39,236 bases of DNA from CAZKEG01 sp964601575. Lineage in GTDB: Bacteria > Desulfobacterota > Thermodesulfobacteria > Thermodesulfobacteriales > Thermodesulfatatoraceae. Shown one piece after another: positions 22,832-31,733 of this stretch (position 1 is the stretch's first letter; every line of letters begins with the position of its first letter). The notes beneath the pieces are model-generated. The model was not told the origin of the DNA and ran no database searches. It saw only the letters and a program-made list of their open reading frames with translations. Made by a program: the position numbers and the translations under genes. The stretch spans positions 1 through 39,236 of the forward strand of contig CAZROA010000019.1 in NCBI GenBank assembly GCA_964601575.1, written 5' to 3'.

Positions 22832-23671
22832 TCAGACATTCAAAACGTCTTGCCAGGAGGCAATTAAATCTTCTTTCTCTTTCTTGAGAATAGCTACTAT
22901 TTTGGAGAGAATTTTTTTATCGAGGGGGAGACCGGCGGGCCATTTAGGTAATTTTGGGAAGTTTTCTTCCGGGCTCAGACCTACTATGCGGGCGATGATA
23001 TCGGCCTTAAAGACCAAAAAGGCCATCTGATTTATCCCTTGATCATTCTTAGGGGTATGGTGCCATTTAATGGCCTCGATCAAGACCTCTGAAAAACGCC
23101 ATTTCGCCGCCACTTCAGCCCCGATGGCGGCGTGATCGATACCCAATTCCTTTTCGGCCTCGTAAAAAGAAATTCCCTTGGCCTCACAAAGGGCCAAAAT
23201 ATGAAGAAACTCCTCGGGGAAAAAGACGGCTATGGCCAAACGGCCAATATCATGCAAAAGCCCGGCGGTATAGACCGTATTGGGATCAGGGTGTCCTTCC
23301 TCCGAGGCCAACAAATAAACCGCCCGGGCCACGGCCAAGGCGTGGATCCAAAGGCGGGTAATATCAAACTTTTTATAGGTGGCGGTGGGCTTAAGCATAT
23401 ATTTTAAGGCGGCGGTAAGGACCACGTTACGTACCTCCCCTGTGCCCAAACGGACAACCGCCTGCCTCAGATTGGTCACCGGTTGGGACCCACGATAAAT
23501 CGGTGAATTGGCCAATTTAAGCAATCGAGCAGCCAGAGATTGATCCTCCGAGATGATCTCTTCTAGTTTCTGGGCCGAGACCTCTTCTTCTAGGGCATTG
23601 AGGATGCGCTGGCTGATTTGGGGCAGGGTGGGTAGACGTTCTATCTTCTCTAGCTTCTTAGAGATATCCAT
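22832..23671 (-). CDS. HDOD domain protein
   Basis: HDOD proteins are regulators related to HD phosphohydrolases and often linked to signalling, motility or surface behaviour. The 279-residue product carries the full HDOD pattern: LPTLPQISQRILNALEEE, LAARLLKLANSPIYRG, RLGTGEVRNVVL, AGLLHDIGRLA and GIDHAAIGAEVAAKW. Unusually for a family often described as non-catalytic, it keeps an HD pair (H140-D141) and IKWHH near the end; hydrolase activity remains unproven. The ATG at 23671 has no clear Shine-Dalgarno. It is divergent from the roadblock/MglA cluster across 114 bases, which suggests a functional link. No terminator is visible between it and dsrA. Confidence 0.88.
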   Translation of the reverse strand: MDISKKLEKIERLPTLPQISQRILNALEEEVSAQKLEEIISEDQSLAARLLKLANSPIYRGSQPVTNLRQAVVRLGTGEVRNVVLTAALKYMLKPTATYKKFDITRLWIHALAVARAVYLLASEEGHPDPNTVYTAGLLHDIGRLAIAVFFPEEFLHILALCEAKGISFYEAEKELGIDHAAIGAEVAAKWRFSEVLIEAIKWHHTPKNDQGINQMAFLVFKADIIARIVGLSPEENFPKLPKWPAGLPLDKKILSKIVAILKKEKEDLIASWQDVLNV

Positions 23672-23785
23672 TCTGAATTCCCAAAAAATTTTTCTTCAAA
23701 GCATTTTTTCTTTACCTTTCGGTCAGAAGACCTCTTTTCTAAAAATTTCAAGGGGGTCTAGGCATGTGCCGAAAAAGTAAGTGTC

Positions 23786-24181
23786 ATGAGTACCATGGTG
23801 GTCACTAGTCAAAAGGCCAAGCAACTCCAAAAGGTCCTCGATAGTCATCTACTTTCCGTAGGGGTTTCCTTGGCCATTTTGATCGACGAGGCAGGCAACG
23901 TCATCGTTGCCTCCGGAAACGATAACGGCGTAGATACCACTTCCCTGGCTGCTTTGGCTGCAGCCAATTTTGGGGCTACCGCCCAGATCGCCAAACTAAT
24001 CGGTGAGGAAGACTTTTCTATCCTTTATCACAAAGGCAAAAAAGACAATATCCACTTTAGCAAAGTAGGTAAGGATTTCATCCTGGTGACCATCTTCACC
24101 GATGAAATCCCCCTAGGCCTAGTCCGTTTACGAGTCAATCAAGTAGCACAAGAGCTCTTAGACTTATTGGCGGAAAATTGA
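23786..24181 (+). CDS. Roadblock/LC7 domain protein (MglB-like)
   Basis: Roadblock proteins bind and regulate small GTPases; MglB of Myxococcus is the activator of MglA. The 131-residue product has the alpha-beta pattern of the fold: an amino-terminal helix, then VSLAILIDEAGNVIVASG, a Thr/Ala-rich helix, and FSKVGKDFILVTIFTDEIPLGLVRLRV. It lies six bases before the MglA-type GTPase gene, the same pairing as mglB-mglA, so it is very likely its partner. The ATG has no strong Shine-Dalgarno; the upstream 114 bases hold divergent control sequences for this gene and the HDOD gene. Confidence 0.85.
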   Translation: MSTMVVTSQKAKQLQKVLDSHLLSVGVSLAILIDEAGNVIVASGNDNGVDTTSLAALAAANFGATAQIAKLIGEEDFSILYHKGKKDNIHFSKVGKDFILVTIFTDEIPLGLVRLRVNQVAQELLDLLAEN

Positions 24182-24187
24182 ACGCTG

Positions 24188-24832
24188 ATGGCCCTTATAG
24201 ATCTCAACCGACGCGAAATTCATTGCAAGATAGTATATTACGGCCCGGGGCGCTCCGGGAAAACGACCAATCTGTTCTACATCTACAATGCCGTTAGCGA
24301 AAAATATCGAGGAAAACTCCTCACCATTGAAACACGAGGGGAGCGAACCCTTTTTTTCGATCTCCTGCCCATTAACTTGGGTCAAATCCACGGTCTGAAT
24401 ATTCGCATCCAACTCTATACCGTTCCAGGGCAGTCACATTATCGGGCTACTCGAAAATTGGTCTTAAAAGGGGTGGATGGCATCGTTTTTGTGGCCGATT
24501 CCCTGAGAAAAAGGAGGGAAAAAAATATCGAAAGCCTCCTTGACCTGAAGAACAACCTCAAAGAATACAATCTTACCCTGGAGCAATTACCGCTCGTCTT
24601 TCAATATAATAAAAGGGACCTGATCACCTCGGCCATCCCCATTCTGACCATTGAAGAATTGGAAAACGACCTCAATCGCGACCTGAAGGCTCCGTATTTT
24701 GAAGCCTCGGCCACCAAAGGCATAGGGGTCTTTGAGACCCTCAAGGAGATCAGCAAGAGGACGGTAAAGTACGTAGCCCGCAAATACATCTTCAAACAGG
24801 AAAGCTTGCGGGCTGAAGGAGGGCTCTTATGA
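24188..24832 (+). CDS. mglA: MglA-type small GTPase
   Basis: MglA proteins are Ras-like GTPases that set cell polarity and direct type IV pili and gliding machines. The 214-residue product has the P-loop GPGRSGKTT at 19-27. The MglA-specific switch YTVPGQ replaces the DxxG of Ras, followed by RATRKLVLKGVDGIVFVADS. The guanine motif is NKRD. It starts six bases after the roadblock gene, without a visible Shine-Dalgarno, and its end overlaps the next gene by four bases. Downstream in the same run lies a PilB-type ATPase, which supports a role in pilus positioning or activity. Confidence 0.92.
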   Translation: MALIDLNRREIHCKIVYYGPGRSGKTTNLFYIYNAVSEKYRGKLLTIETRGERTLFFDLLPINLGQIHGLNIRIQLYTVPGQSHYRATRKLVLKGVDGIVFVADSLRKRREKNIESLLDLKNNLKEYNLTLEQLPLVFQYNKRDLITSAIPILTIEELENDLNRDLKAPYFEASATKGIGVFETLKEISKRTVKYVARKYIFKQESLRAEGGLL

Positions 24833-26109
24833 ACCTACCCGATGACAAAGAATTTGATCTGGCCGTGGAAAAGGCCATTGATGAAATCTTCGGGGCGGCC
24901 AAACAAGAGGAAATAACCTTGGTCGAAGACGATTCTCTAAAAACCCCTCTCGAGCTTGAGCCCATCGAAAAAGAAGAGGAAGAATCCAAAGTCATAGACT
25001 TTCCCAACATCGACGACCTCCTTGAAACCGAAGAAGAGTCTCACCCCGAAAAGGGCTTGACCCAAAAGGATCTCGAAAGACTGGCCGCCGCTCTTCTGAG
25101 CCTTGAATGGGAGCTTACGCCGGAAAACTGTTTTGAATTTTTGACCGCCCTTGAAGAGGCCAAACAAAAGAGCGACCCAGAGATCCATGAGATTTTCGAT
25201 ATCATGCATGAAGTGGGGATCTGGCTTCGAGATCGCTCTCATGAGGCCAGGCCGGAATGGCTCCACTTTTTGCACCAAGGAATAGTGGCCCTAAACCTGA
25301 TCACCATTCATGGTAAAGAGGCCAAACCCTATATCTCTCATTTGAAAAAAGGCCTGGCCAAGCTGGCTTCACCACCGGAAAAGGCCCCTTCAGAGGAAAA
25401 GATCCTAGATGAGATGATCAAGAAATTGGCCGTTGATTATCAGCGCTTTGTCCTCTTTAACTGGCTATTTGAACGCTCAAGTCGGTTAAGGTCCTGGCAG
25501 AGGATCTGTCAACGAGCTATCTCTGAGATAGAAGACCTGGTGCAGAGACTACCCCCAGAGAAACAACCTGATCTCAAGGCCTTGGCCGAAAATACCCTCA
25601 AAAAATTAAAGGGCAAAAAAATAATTGCCCCGGTCTCACGTCCGAAAGAAGAGACCGCCAAACCTCCTTTTACCGCGGCCTATGTATGCGAGTCTTCTTT
25701 TCGGAAATTTTTGGTCCCAGCCGAGGAAGTGGCCTTTATCGGCCCGATCAAAGATAATTGGCAAGAGGCCTTACAAAAAGGGCATTTTCCCCTAAAGATC
25801 CTCCTCGGCCCCTGGGGCTTTCTACCCTTTGTGAAGCTCAAAAATAAACTCTCCGGTGAATTGACCCAAAAAGAAGAAGAGGAACTACGCTCTATCGTGC
25901 TCCCGGTACTTAAGGACTTCCAGGAAGGGGATCTCTTGCTCTTACTCTGGAAGAAGGACAAAGGGGTGGCTCTTGCCGTTGATAACAGCGAACCAATGAA
26001 TATCCCCGAGCAAGCACAGTTTATCAAAGATGAGCATCAGGGGAAGATAATCATCAATGGCGAAGAGTATCCGGTGATCATGGCCGAAGGGCTAGGAAAT
26101 GCCTCCTGA
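24829..26109 (+). CDS. Unknown protein with helical region and divergent CheW-like C-terminus
   Basis: I do not recognise a named family. The 426-residue product starts with an acidic, probably disordered segment (~1-75), then a mainly helical block (~76-170) and a second helical block (~190-265). The last ~140 residues follow the pattern of CheW: FLVPAEEVAFIGPI, FPLKILLGPWGFLPFVKL, LLLLWKKDKGVALAVD and GKIIINGEEYPVIMAEG. This suggests a scaffold linking signalling to the GTPase and pilus ATPase. ATG 24829 overlaps the mglA stop by four bases and has AAGGAGG upstream; the 3' end overlaps the PilB-like gene by 11 bases. The CheW-like call is pattern recognition and needs a profile search. Confidence 0.6.
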   Translation: MNLPDDKEFDLAVEKAIDEIFGAAKQEEITLVEDDSLKTPLELEPIEKEEEESKVIDFPNIDDLLETEEESHPEKGLTQKDLERLAAALLSLEWELTPENCFEFLTALEEAKQKSDPEIHEIFDIMHEVGIWLRDRSHEARPEWLHFLHQGIVALNLITIHGKEAKPYISHLKKGLAKLASPPEKAPSEEKILDEMIKKLAVDYQRFVLFNWLFERSSRLRSWQRICQRAISEIEDLVQRLPPEKQPDLKALAENTLKKLKGKKIIAPVSRPKEETAKPPFTAAYVCESSFRKFLVPAEEVAFIGPIKDNWQEALQKGHFPLKILLGPWGFLPFVKLKNKLSGELTQKEEEELRSIVLPVLKDFQEGDLLLLLWKKDKGVALAVDNSEPMNIPEQAQFIKDEHQGKIIINGEEYPVIMAEGLGNAS

Positions 26110-28393
26110 GTTGGAACATGCTTTACAAGAAGCTGAAATTTATGCTGAACAAGGCCTGGTGGAAGAGGCCCTGGCCGCTTATGAGGAAATTCTGGCCCAA
26201 TTAGACGAAGAAAGTGACAACGGCCTACGGGAGAAGATCCTAGCCCGGATTGCCGAGCTCAAAGATAAAAAAGAGACCTCTGACCCGGTCCCCCTCTTGG
26301 AAGAAGAATCCCCAGAGGAACGAGCCCTCCAAGAAGCCCTTGCCCTTAAGGAAGGTGGCTTTATCGAAGAGGCCATCGAGGCCTTTCAAAAACTCATCTC
26401 CCTAGGGTACGAAGAACCGGAGGCCTATCGCCATTTGGCCGAACTGTTGATGGAAGTTGGCCGGTATCAAGAGGCGGCTAAAGTCGTCCAGAAGGCCTTG
26501 GAGCTCCCCAACGTGACCATCGAAGACCACGTGACCCTGAATTACCTCCTGGGGCAGATCTACGAAAGGGCTCAGAACATCGAAAAGGCCTTGGCAGCCT
26601 ATAGCAAGGCCTATCATTTCAATGCCGATTACCTGGACGTGGAGGAAAAAGTCCGTAAGCTCCGCGAAAGGCAGAGAAAATATGGTCGATTTCAGCTCCT
26701 TTTCACCAAGGGGCTCCTCAATGAAAAGATGTACGAGGAGGCCCGCAAGCTGGCCGAAGAAAAGAAGACCAGTATAGAACAGGTCCTGATCGAGGATTTT
26801 GGTCTCTCCAAAAAAGACATCGGTGAGGCCCTAAGTACCTACTACGGTTATCCCTTTATCGAGTTTAATGAACTGGAGGTTGGCCCTAAACCCGAGTGCC
26901 TTGAGGGCATCAAAGAAAACTTTTTTCGAGAAAACGTCTGTGTCCCTATCGCCGAGGAGGGAGGACGGGTCATCCTGGCCATTGACGATCCTTCAGATAC
27001 CTTTCGTCTTGACCTTATCCGTCGCGTCCTCAAGGCCGAAGAGTTTGAAATCCGGGTGGCCCTTAAGGAAGATATCAACAAATTTATTGATTATTTCTAT
27101 GGAAAGGCCGATTTTGATCTCCCCGACGAACTCGGTGAACTAGAGGTAGTCAGTGAAGAAGAGGAAGAAGGTGAAGATACCGAAGAAATTGCCGACAGCG
27201 TCGTAGTCCAACTGGCCAACCATATCCTGGAAGAGGCCTATCGCCGTGGGGCCTCGGATATCCACATCGAGTCTCTGACCGGCAAACGCGGGGCCCAAGT
27301 CCGTCTGCGGATAGATGGCGAATGTCACCTCTTCAAAAACATCCCTTACACTTACAAGCGGGCCCTCATCTCGCGTTATAAGATCATGGCCAATCTAGAC
27401 ATCGCCGAAAAGCGCCTCCCCCAGGACGGAAAGATCAAGTTCAAGATGAAAAACGGTCGTTCCTTTGAGGTCCGAGTGGCCACCATTCCCACCATCGAAA
27501 ATAACGAAGACGTGGTCATGCGTATCTTGGCCTCGGTGGAGGCCATGCCCATTGATCAACTAGGGCTTTCTGAAGAAAATCTGGAACGCCTCAAAAAACT
27601 CCTTGAGATGCCCTATGGTCTGATCCTGGTGGTCGGGCCCACGGGCTCTGGTAAGACCACCACCCTACATGCAGCCCTGGGCTACATCAATCGACCGAAC
27701 AAAAAGATCTGGACTGCCGAAGACCCGGTGGAAATTGTCCAAGAAGGCTTGCGCCAGGTCCAAGTCAAACCCAAGATCGGGCTCACCTTTGCCCGAGTCC
27801 TCAGGGCCTTCCTCCGGGCTGACCCCGATGTCATCATGATCGGTGAGACCCGAGACGAAGAGACGGCCCGCACGGTGATCGAGGCCTCCTTGACCGGACA
27901 CCTGGTCTTTACCACCCTCCACACCAACAGCGCCCCGGAAACTGTCACCCGGCTCTTAGGTATGGGGATGGACCCCTATAATTTTGCCGATGCCCTGTTA
28001 GGCATCCTTGCCCAGCGCTTGGCCAAGAGATTGTGCAATGTCTGTAAAGAACCCTACCAGCCTTCGGAGGAAGAGATCGAACAACTCATCCACGAATATG
28101 GCCCCCATCCGGTCAAGCCGTTGACCAAAGAAGACCTCAAAGGGGTCACCCTCTATCGCCCCAAGGGGTGCCCACACTGTAATCAGACCGGATATCGCGG
28201 GCGATTGGCCATCCACGAACTATTAGTGGCTAACGACGAGATCCGGCAACTCATCGTCAAGGCCGCTCCGGTACACGAGATAAGGGACGCCGCCATGCGA
28301 AACGGAATGCTCACCCTCAAACAAGACGGTATCTGGAAGGTGCTGGCCGGAGAGACCGATCTGCGTCAGATCCGCGCCGTGTGTGTACGTTAG
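26099..28393 (+). CDS. TPR-containing PilB/GspE-type secretion ATPase
   Basis: The assembly ATPase of type IV pilus or type II secretion systems powers pilin polymerisation from the cytoplasmic side. The 764-residue product is longer than usual because residues ~1-200 form TPR-like helices. An MshEN/GspE_N region follows (~205-345), then an acidic linker, and the AAA motor: Walker A GPTGSGKTT at 513-521, Asp box TAEDPVE, Walker B DVIMIGETRD, His box TTLHTN. A zinc-binding insert CNVC (646-649) and CPHC (691-694) marks the PilB/GspE group. No pilC, pilT or pilin genes adjoin it. Its end overlaps DUF4340 by four bases in convergent orientation. Confidence 0.92.
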   Translation: MPPELEHALQEAEIYAEQGLVEEALAAYEEILAQLDEESDNGLREKILARIAELKDKKETSDPVPLLEEESPEERALQEALALKEGGFIEEAIEAFQKLISLGYEEPEAYRHLAELLMEVGRYQEAAKVVQKALELPNVTIEDHVTLNYLLGQIYERAQNIEKALAAYSKAYHFNADYLDVEEKVRKLRERQRKYGRFQLLFTKGLLNEKMYEEARKLAEEKKTSIEQVLIEDFGLSKKDIGEALSTYYGYPFIEFNELEVGPKPECLEGIKENFFRENVCVPIAEEGGRVILAIDDPSDTFRLDLIRRVLKAEEFEIRVALKEDINKFIDYFYGKADFDLPDELGELEVVSEEEEEGEDTEEIADSVVVQLANHILEEAYRRGASDIHIESLTGKRGAQVRLRIDGECHLFKNIPYTYKRALISRYKIMANLDIAEKRLPQDGKIKFKMKNGRSFEVRVATIPTIENNEDVVMRILASVEAMPIDQLGLSEENLERLKKLLEMPYGLILVVGPTGSGKTTTLHAALGYINRPNKKIWTAEDPVEIVQEGLRQVQVKPKIGLTFARVLRAFLRADPDVIMIGETRDEETARTVIEASLTGHLVFTTLHTNSAPETVTRLLGMGMDPYNFADALLGILAQRLAKRLCNVCKEPYQPSEEEIEQLIHEYGPHPVKPLTKEDLKGVTLYRPKGCPHCNQTGYRGRLAIHELLVANDEIRQLIVKAAPVHEIRDAAMRNGMLTLKQDGIWKVLAGETDLRQIRAVCVR

Positions 28394-29325
28394 GGAAAAG
28401 ATGGCTTGAAAAAGGCCTCTATAAGGGACTGATTTACCTGATAAACAAAAGGAGGCCTCTTTACCAGGCATATCTCTTGGTCTTTTTCCTTTTGACAAGC
28501 CCCAAAATCGACCTCTACCTCCCGCCCCAACCGACTGACGAAGGTCAAGGTGGCCCTTTTGCCTTTAAACTCCTCGGGTTTTATCACCTTTTCAGCGTAA
28601 AGGGGAAAGAGCCGACGGAGAAACTTCTCGGCCTCTTCGGAGGAAAGTCTCTTTTCTTTGGTACCAATCTTTAGGACAAAAGTTTGGGGGTTATGATCTT
28701 CCTTACGCAAGAGGGTCCAAGAAACCTTCTGGCCTCGAAAGGAAAGGGTCTTTAGTTTGGCCAGCGGGACCTCAAGGACTTCGAGGTCGAGAAAATCCTT
28801 GGCCTTGGGAAAACCTGGCTCTACGGACCAGATCTCAAACTTAGAAAGGAGATTGACCGGCACCAAATAGATCTCTTTTTGCCCTTTTAAACGAACGAAG
28901 GAGCTGTTCCACTGCGGCCCGCGCTTACCAACCAAAATATGGGCCAACTCTTGCTTCCCTTGATAAAGCACGATGTGCAAGGCCTCTTTGTCTCCTACCT
29001 TGAAACGGGGGAAAAACTTATCCCCTTCTGCCCGCTTCTCACCGGAAAGATCGGCCAGTTGTCTCAAAAATTCTTGGATCAAGACCTTACTGGCCGGCTT
29101 TGGAAAATCATCCTCAATCAGCCAAGTCTCCGGTTCTCTGACCAAAGAAAACCCCTTTTCGCCGTCGAAAAAGACCTTTATCCTATCGGCTTTAAGCCAT
29201 TTCTTCTGACCGAGGGTGGTAAAGATACTTTCTACACCGGGTTCCTTGGCCCGCTGGGTAAAGAGATATCCGCCTACCAGGAGGAAAAAGATCAAGGCCA
29301 GGAAGATGAGGGTAGAGGTTCTCAT
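28390..29325 (-). CDS. DUF4340 domain protein
   Basis: A 311-residue protein with an amino-terminal membrane anchor (~5-23, LIFLALIFFLLVGGYLF) followed by a soluble outward domain with a repeated beta-rich layout (KGFSLVREPETWLIEDDFPKPAS and later KTLSFRGQKVSWTLLRKED). This is the layout of DUF4340 proteins, which are commonly found beside Gld-type ABC transporters; their function is not established. It starts at ATG 29325, overlapping the end of the GldFG gene by four bases, so it belongs to the same operon. Its TAA overlaps the stop of the PilB-like gene, leaving no room for a terminator. Confidence 0.8.
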   Translation of the reverse strand: MRTSTLIFLALIFFLLVGGYLFTQRAKEPGVESIFTTLGQKKWLKADRIKVFFDGEKGFSLVREPETWLIEDDFPKPASKVLIQEFLRQLADLSGEKRAEGDKFFPRFKVGDKEALHIVLYQGKQELAHILVGKRGPQWNSSFVRLKGQKEIYLVPVNLLSKFEIWSVEPGFPKAKDFLDLEVLEVPLAKLKTLSFRGQKVSWTLLRKEDHNPQTFVLKIGTKEKRLSSEEAEKFLRRLFPLYAEKVIKPEEFKGKRATLTFVSRLGREVEVDFGACQKEKDQEICLVKRPPFVYQVNQSLIEAFFKPSFP

Positions 29326-31733
29326 CTAGCCCTCCTTGTCCAGAACTTTTCCCGCCGCCGACGCCGATAAACGGCCCGACCAAGACCAGCTATGACCCAT
29401 AGGGTCGAAGGGCCAAAGACTACCAGCACACGCCAGAATAACTTCTGGGTATCGGAGACCTCCGGAAGATAGCGTTCAACCTGGGTCTTGGCCCGGATAT
29501 AAAGTAATTCATTCCCGAGGGTGAGGCTCTCGGCCAAGTTGACCAGAAAGACGGCATTACTAAAGGCCTGAATAGTCGAGTTGGTAAACATCTCGCTACA
29601 ACCGATTACGACCAACTTGCTGGGCTTCGGCTCTTGACCTTTAGTTTCTTTCTTGTCCTCCTTATTTTTGGCCTTTTTCTTGGTCTTGTCTTTTTTCGCC
29701 CCTGGCCATTCTGGTCTTGAAGAAAAGGCTTTGGGAAACCGGCCAGAGAGCAAAATAGCCAATTCCTTGGGGCCTTTTTCATCTTTAGGCCCGGGATGTA
29801 AATCCTTTGGGGTCAAAGGCCCGGGCCTGTAAGGCATCAACCAGGACATAGGACTTGAGGTGAAAAGGACCTCTCCTTTTAAGCCTTCTTTTTTCCAAAG
29901 AGAACGATCTAACTTCAAGGCACTCCCCCAAAGATAAAGTAGGGCCGAGAGTTGACTGGTCACCGAGAGATCCTGGTTCATCTGGGGAGGCAAAATCTTG
30001 ATTTGCATCGGAAACCGCACCGGGGTACGGACCACAGCGACAAAGAGGCCCATTTGTCTTTCGCTAGAAATAGCCAAGACCGCACTCTGTTGATCCATGA
30101 GCATCCGATCATCGATCTCCACCCCGTAGGCCTTCAGAAGTTTATTAATGGAAAGTGGTTGACTCAGGGGCGTAGCCGCTATCTCTCCGTTAGGCCCTGG
30201 ACCATAAGAATATTTGTAGGCCTGAGCAGCAATGATGACCGGATGCCCACTCCTTAAAAAACGATCTATCTCGTATAATTGGCGATCGTTGAGTTTCTCC
30301 GGTTCAAGAACAATCAAGAGTTTGGCCTCTTTCGGGATGCCGACATTTTGGGTGATAGGAGTCCCTTTCACTTCAAAACCCGAACTCTTTAAGAGTTCAC
30401 GCACCATCTGAAAACGATCCTGCATGGGCATAAAGGGATTAGAACTTGGGCTTGGGGTGTGTATGGCCACCACCAACGGCTCGGAGAGGGTGAGCTTATA
30501 AATTCGTGAAATAATGTCATATTCCAGAGTGGAAAGACTTTGAGGCACAATTTGAGGGATGATCTCCTCGCGTTTGTCCAAATAAGCAATAGAGAGGGCG
30601 CTATAGATCTGCCGGACACTTACCTGGTCACGCTCGATGGTCTGCACGGCAAAGGGAACGATGCCCTTTTCCTTCAGCTTAGAAATGAGGGCTGGATTTT
30701 TGGTGGGGTCAACCACTTTAAAACTAAACTTAGGGGATAAGGCGGCAAATTCGGAGAGGATGTCGGTCACGTCTCGGGCGATATTTTTCATCGGGGTGGG
30801 CAATTGGTCTTTGGAGGAGACATAATAAGTGACCTGAATGGGGACTTCTAGCCTCTCCAGGACCTTCCTCGCCGCCGGAGAGACGGTATAGATCTTGCCT
30901 TCGGTCAGGTCAAACCGAGGGAGCCTCAGATTGGCCAGGGTAGCATTACCGAAAAGACCGATACCAATCAAGAAGAGGACCCCAACGAAGAACCCTTGAC
31001 GATGTAAATAGCGGAGATAGCCCTTGATGGTCCAAACATTAATGATGAGAAAGATCAGGGTGTAAGAGATATAGAAAATAAGATCCCGGACCGGGACGAC
31101 TCCTTTGGCCAGGTCTGAATAATGGACCATAAGGCCGGTGGCTGAGCGGAGAAAAGCACCCACCCCTGGAAGCCAACTATCAATAGAGGAAGAAACCAAA
31201 TCGGTCCCGGCCAGAAGGGTAGTCAGGCCGGCGACCAGCGAAATGATAAAGGCCACGATCTGATCCTCAAAAAAGGCCGAAAGACAAAGCCCCAAGGCCA
31301 AGAGAAAGGCCGCCACCCCAGAAGCCCCGAGATACCCGCCGATGATGGGGCCTGGGTCAGGCTCACCCAGGGCACTTAGCATCACCGGGATAATCAAGGT
31401 AGAGGCCAGAGTAAGAAGGGTAAAGAGATAGGCAGCCAAGAATTTCCCCAGGACCAGGTTTATCTCTGAAACCGGAAGAGAGTAAAGGAGAGAGATGGTC
31501 CCGGTCTTTCGTTCTTCAGCCCAAAGCCGCATGGTAAGCGCCGGAATAAAGACCACCAAGAGCAAAGGAAGGGTCTGGAAAAAGCCCCGCATGTCACAGA
31601 GGCCAGTGAGGAAAAAGGTGGTCATGAAGAGACCATTGGCCACCAACAGGAAGACCACGGCAAAGACGTAGGCAATAGGGGCATTGAAATAAGCGGCCAA
31701 TTCCCGTTTAAACACAGCCTTAAGCCCGGACAT
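29322..31733 (-). CDS. ABC transporter permease fused to GldG-type domain (GldF-GldG fusion)
   Basis: The 803-residue product has an amino-terminal ABC-2 type permease (~1-240) with about six membrane segments (LAAYFNAPIAYVFAVVFLL, EERKTGTISLLYSLPVSE). It is joined to a large soluble GldG-like domain (~270-740; LRLPRFDLTEGKIYTVSPAARKVL) and ends with a final membrane segment. In Bacteroidota these parts are separate gliding proteins GldF and GldG; fused forms occur widely outside gliding bacteria, with unknown substrate. A Lys-rich low-complexity stretch (~680-710) interrupts the soluble domain. It overlaps the ATPase gene by 14 bases and DUF4340 by four. Confidence 0.87.
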   Translation of the reverse strand: MSGLKAVFKRELAAYFNAPIAYVFAVVFLLVANGLFMTTFFLTGLCDMRGFFQTLPLLLVVFIPALTMRLWAEERKTGTISLLYSLPVSEINLVLGKFLAAYLFTLLTLASTLIIPVMLSALGEPDPGPIIGGYLGASGVAAFLLALGLCLSAFFEDQIVAFIISLVAGLTTLLAGTDLVSSSIDSWLPGVGAFLRSATGLMVHYSDLAKGVVPVRDLIFYISYTLIFLIINVWTIKGYLRYLHRQGFFVGVLFLIGIGLFGNATLANLRLPRFDLTEGKIYTVSPAARKVLERLEVPIQVTYYVSSKDQLPTPMKNIARDVTDILSEFAALSPKFSFKVVDPTKNPALISKLKEKGIVPFAVQTIERDQVSVRQIYSALSIAYLDKREEIIPQIVPQSLSTLEYDIISRIYKLTLSEPLVVAIHTPSPSSNPFMPMQDRFQMVRELLKSSGFEVKGTPITQNVGIPKEAKLLIVLEPEKLNDRQLYEIDRFLRSGHPVIIAAQAYKYSYGPGPNGEIAATPLSQPLSINKLLKAYGVEIDDRMLMDQQSAVLAISSERQMGLFVAVVRTPVRFPMQIKILPPQMNQDLSVTSQLSALLYLWGSALKLDRSLWKKEGLKGEVLFTSSPMSWLMPYRPGPLTPKDLHPGPKDEKGPKELAILLSGRFPKAFSSRPEWPGAKKDKTKKKAKNKEDKKETKGQEPKPSKLVVIGCSEMFTNSTIQAFSNAVFLVNLAESLTLGNELLYIRAKTQVERYLPEVSDTQKLFWRVLVVFGPSTLWVIAGLGRAVYRRRRREKFWTRRAR

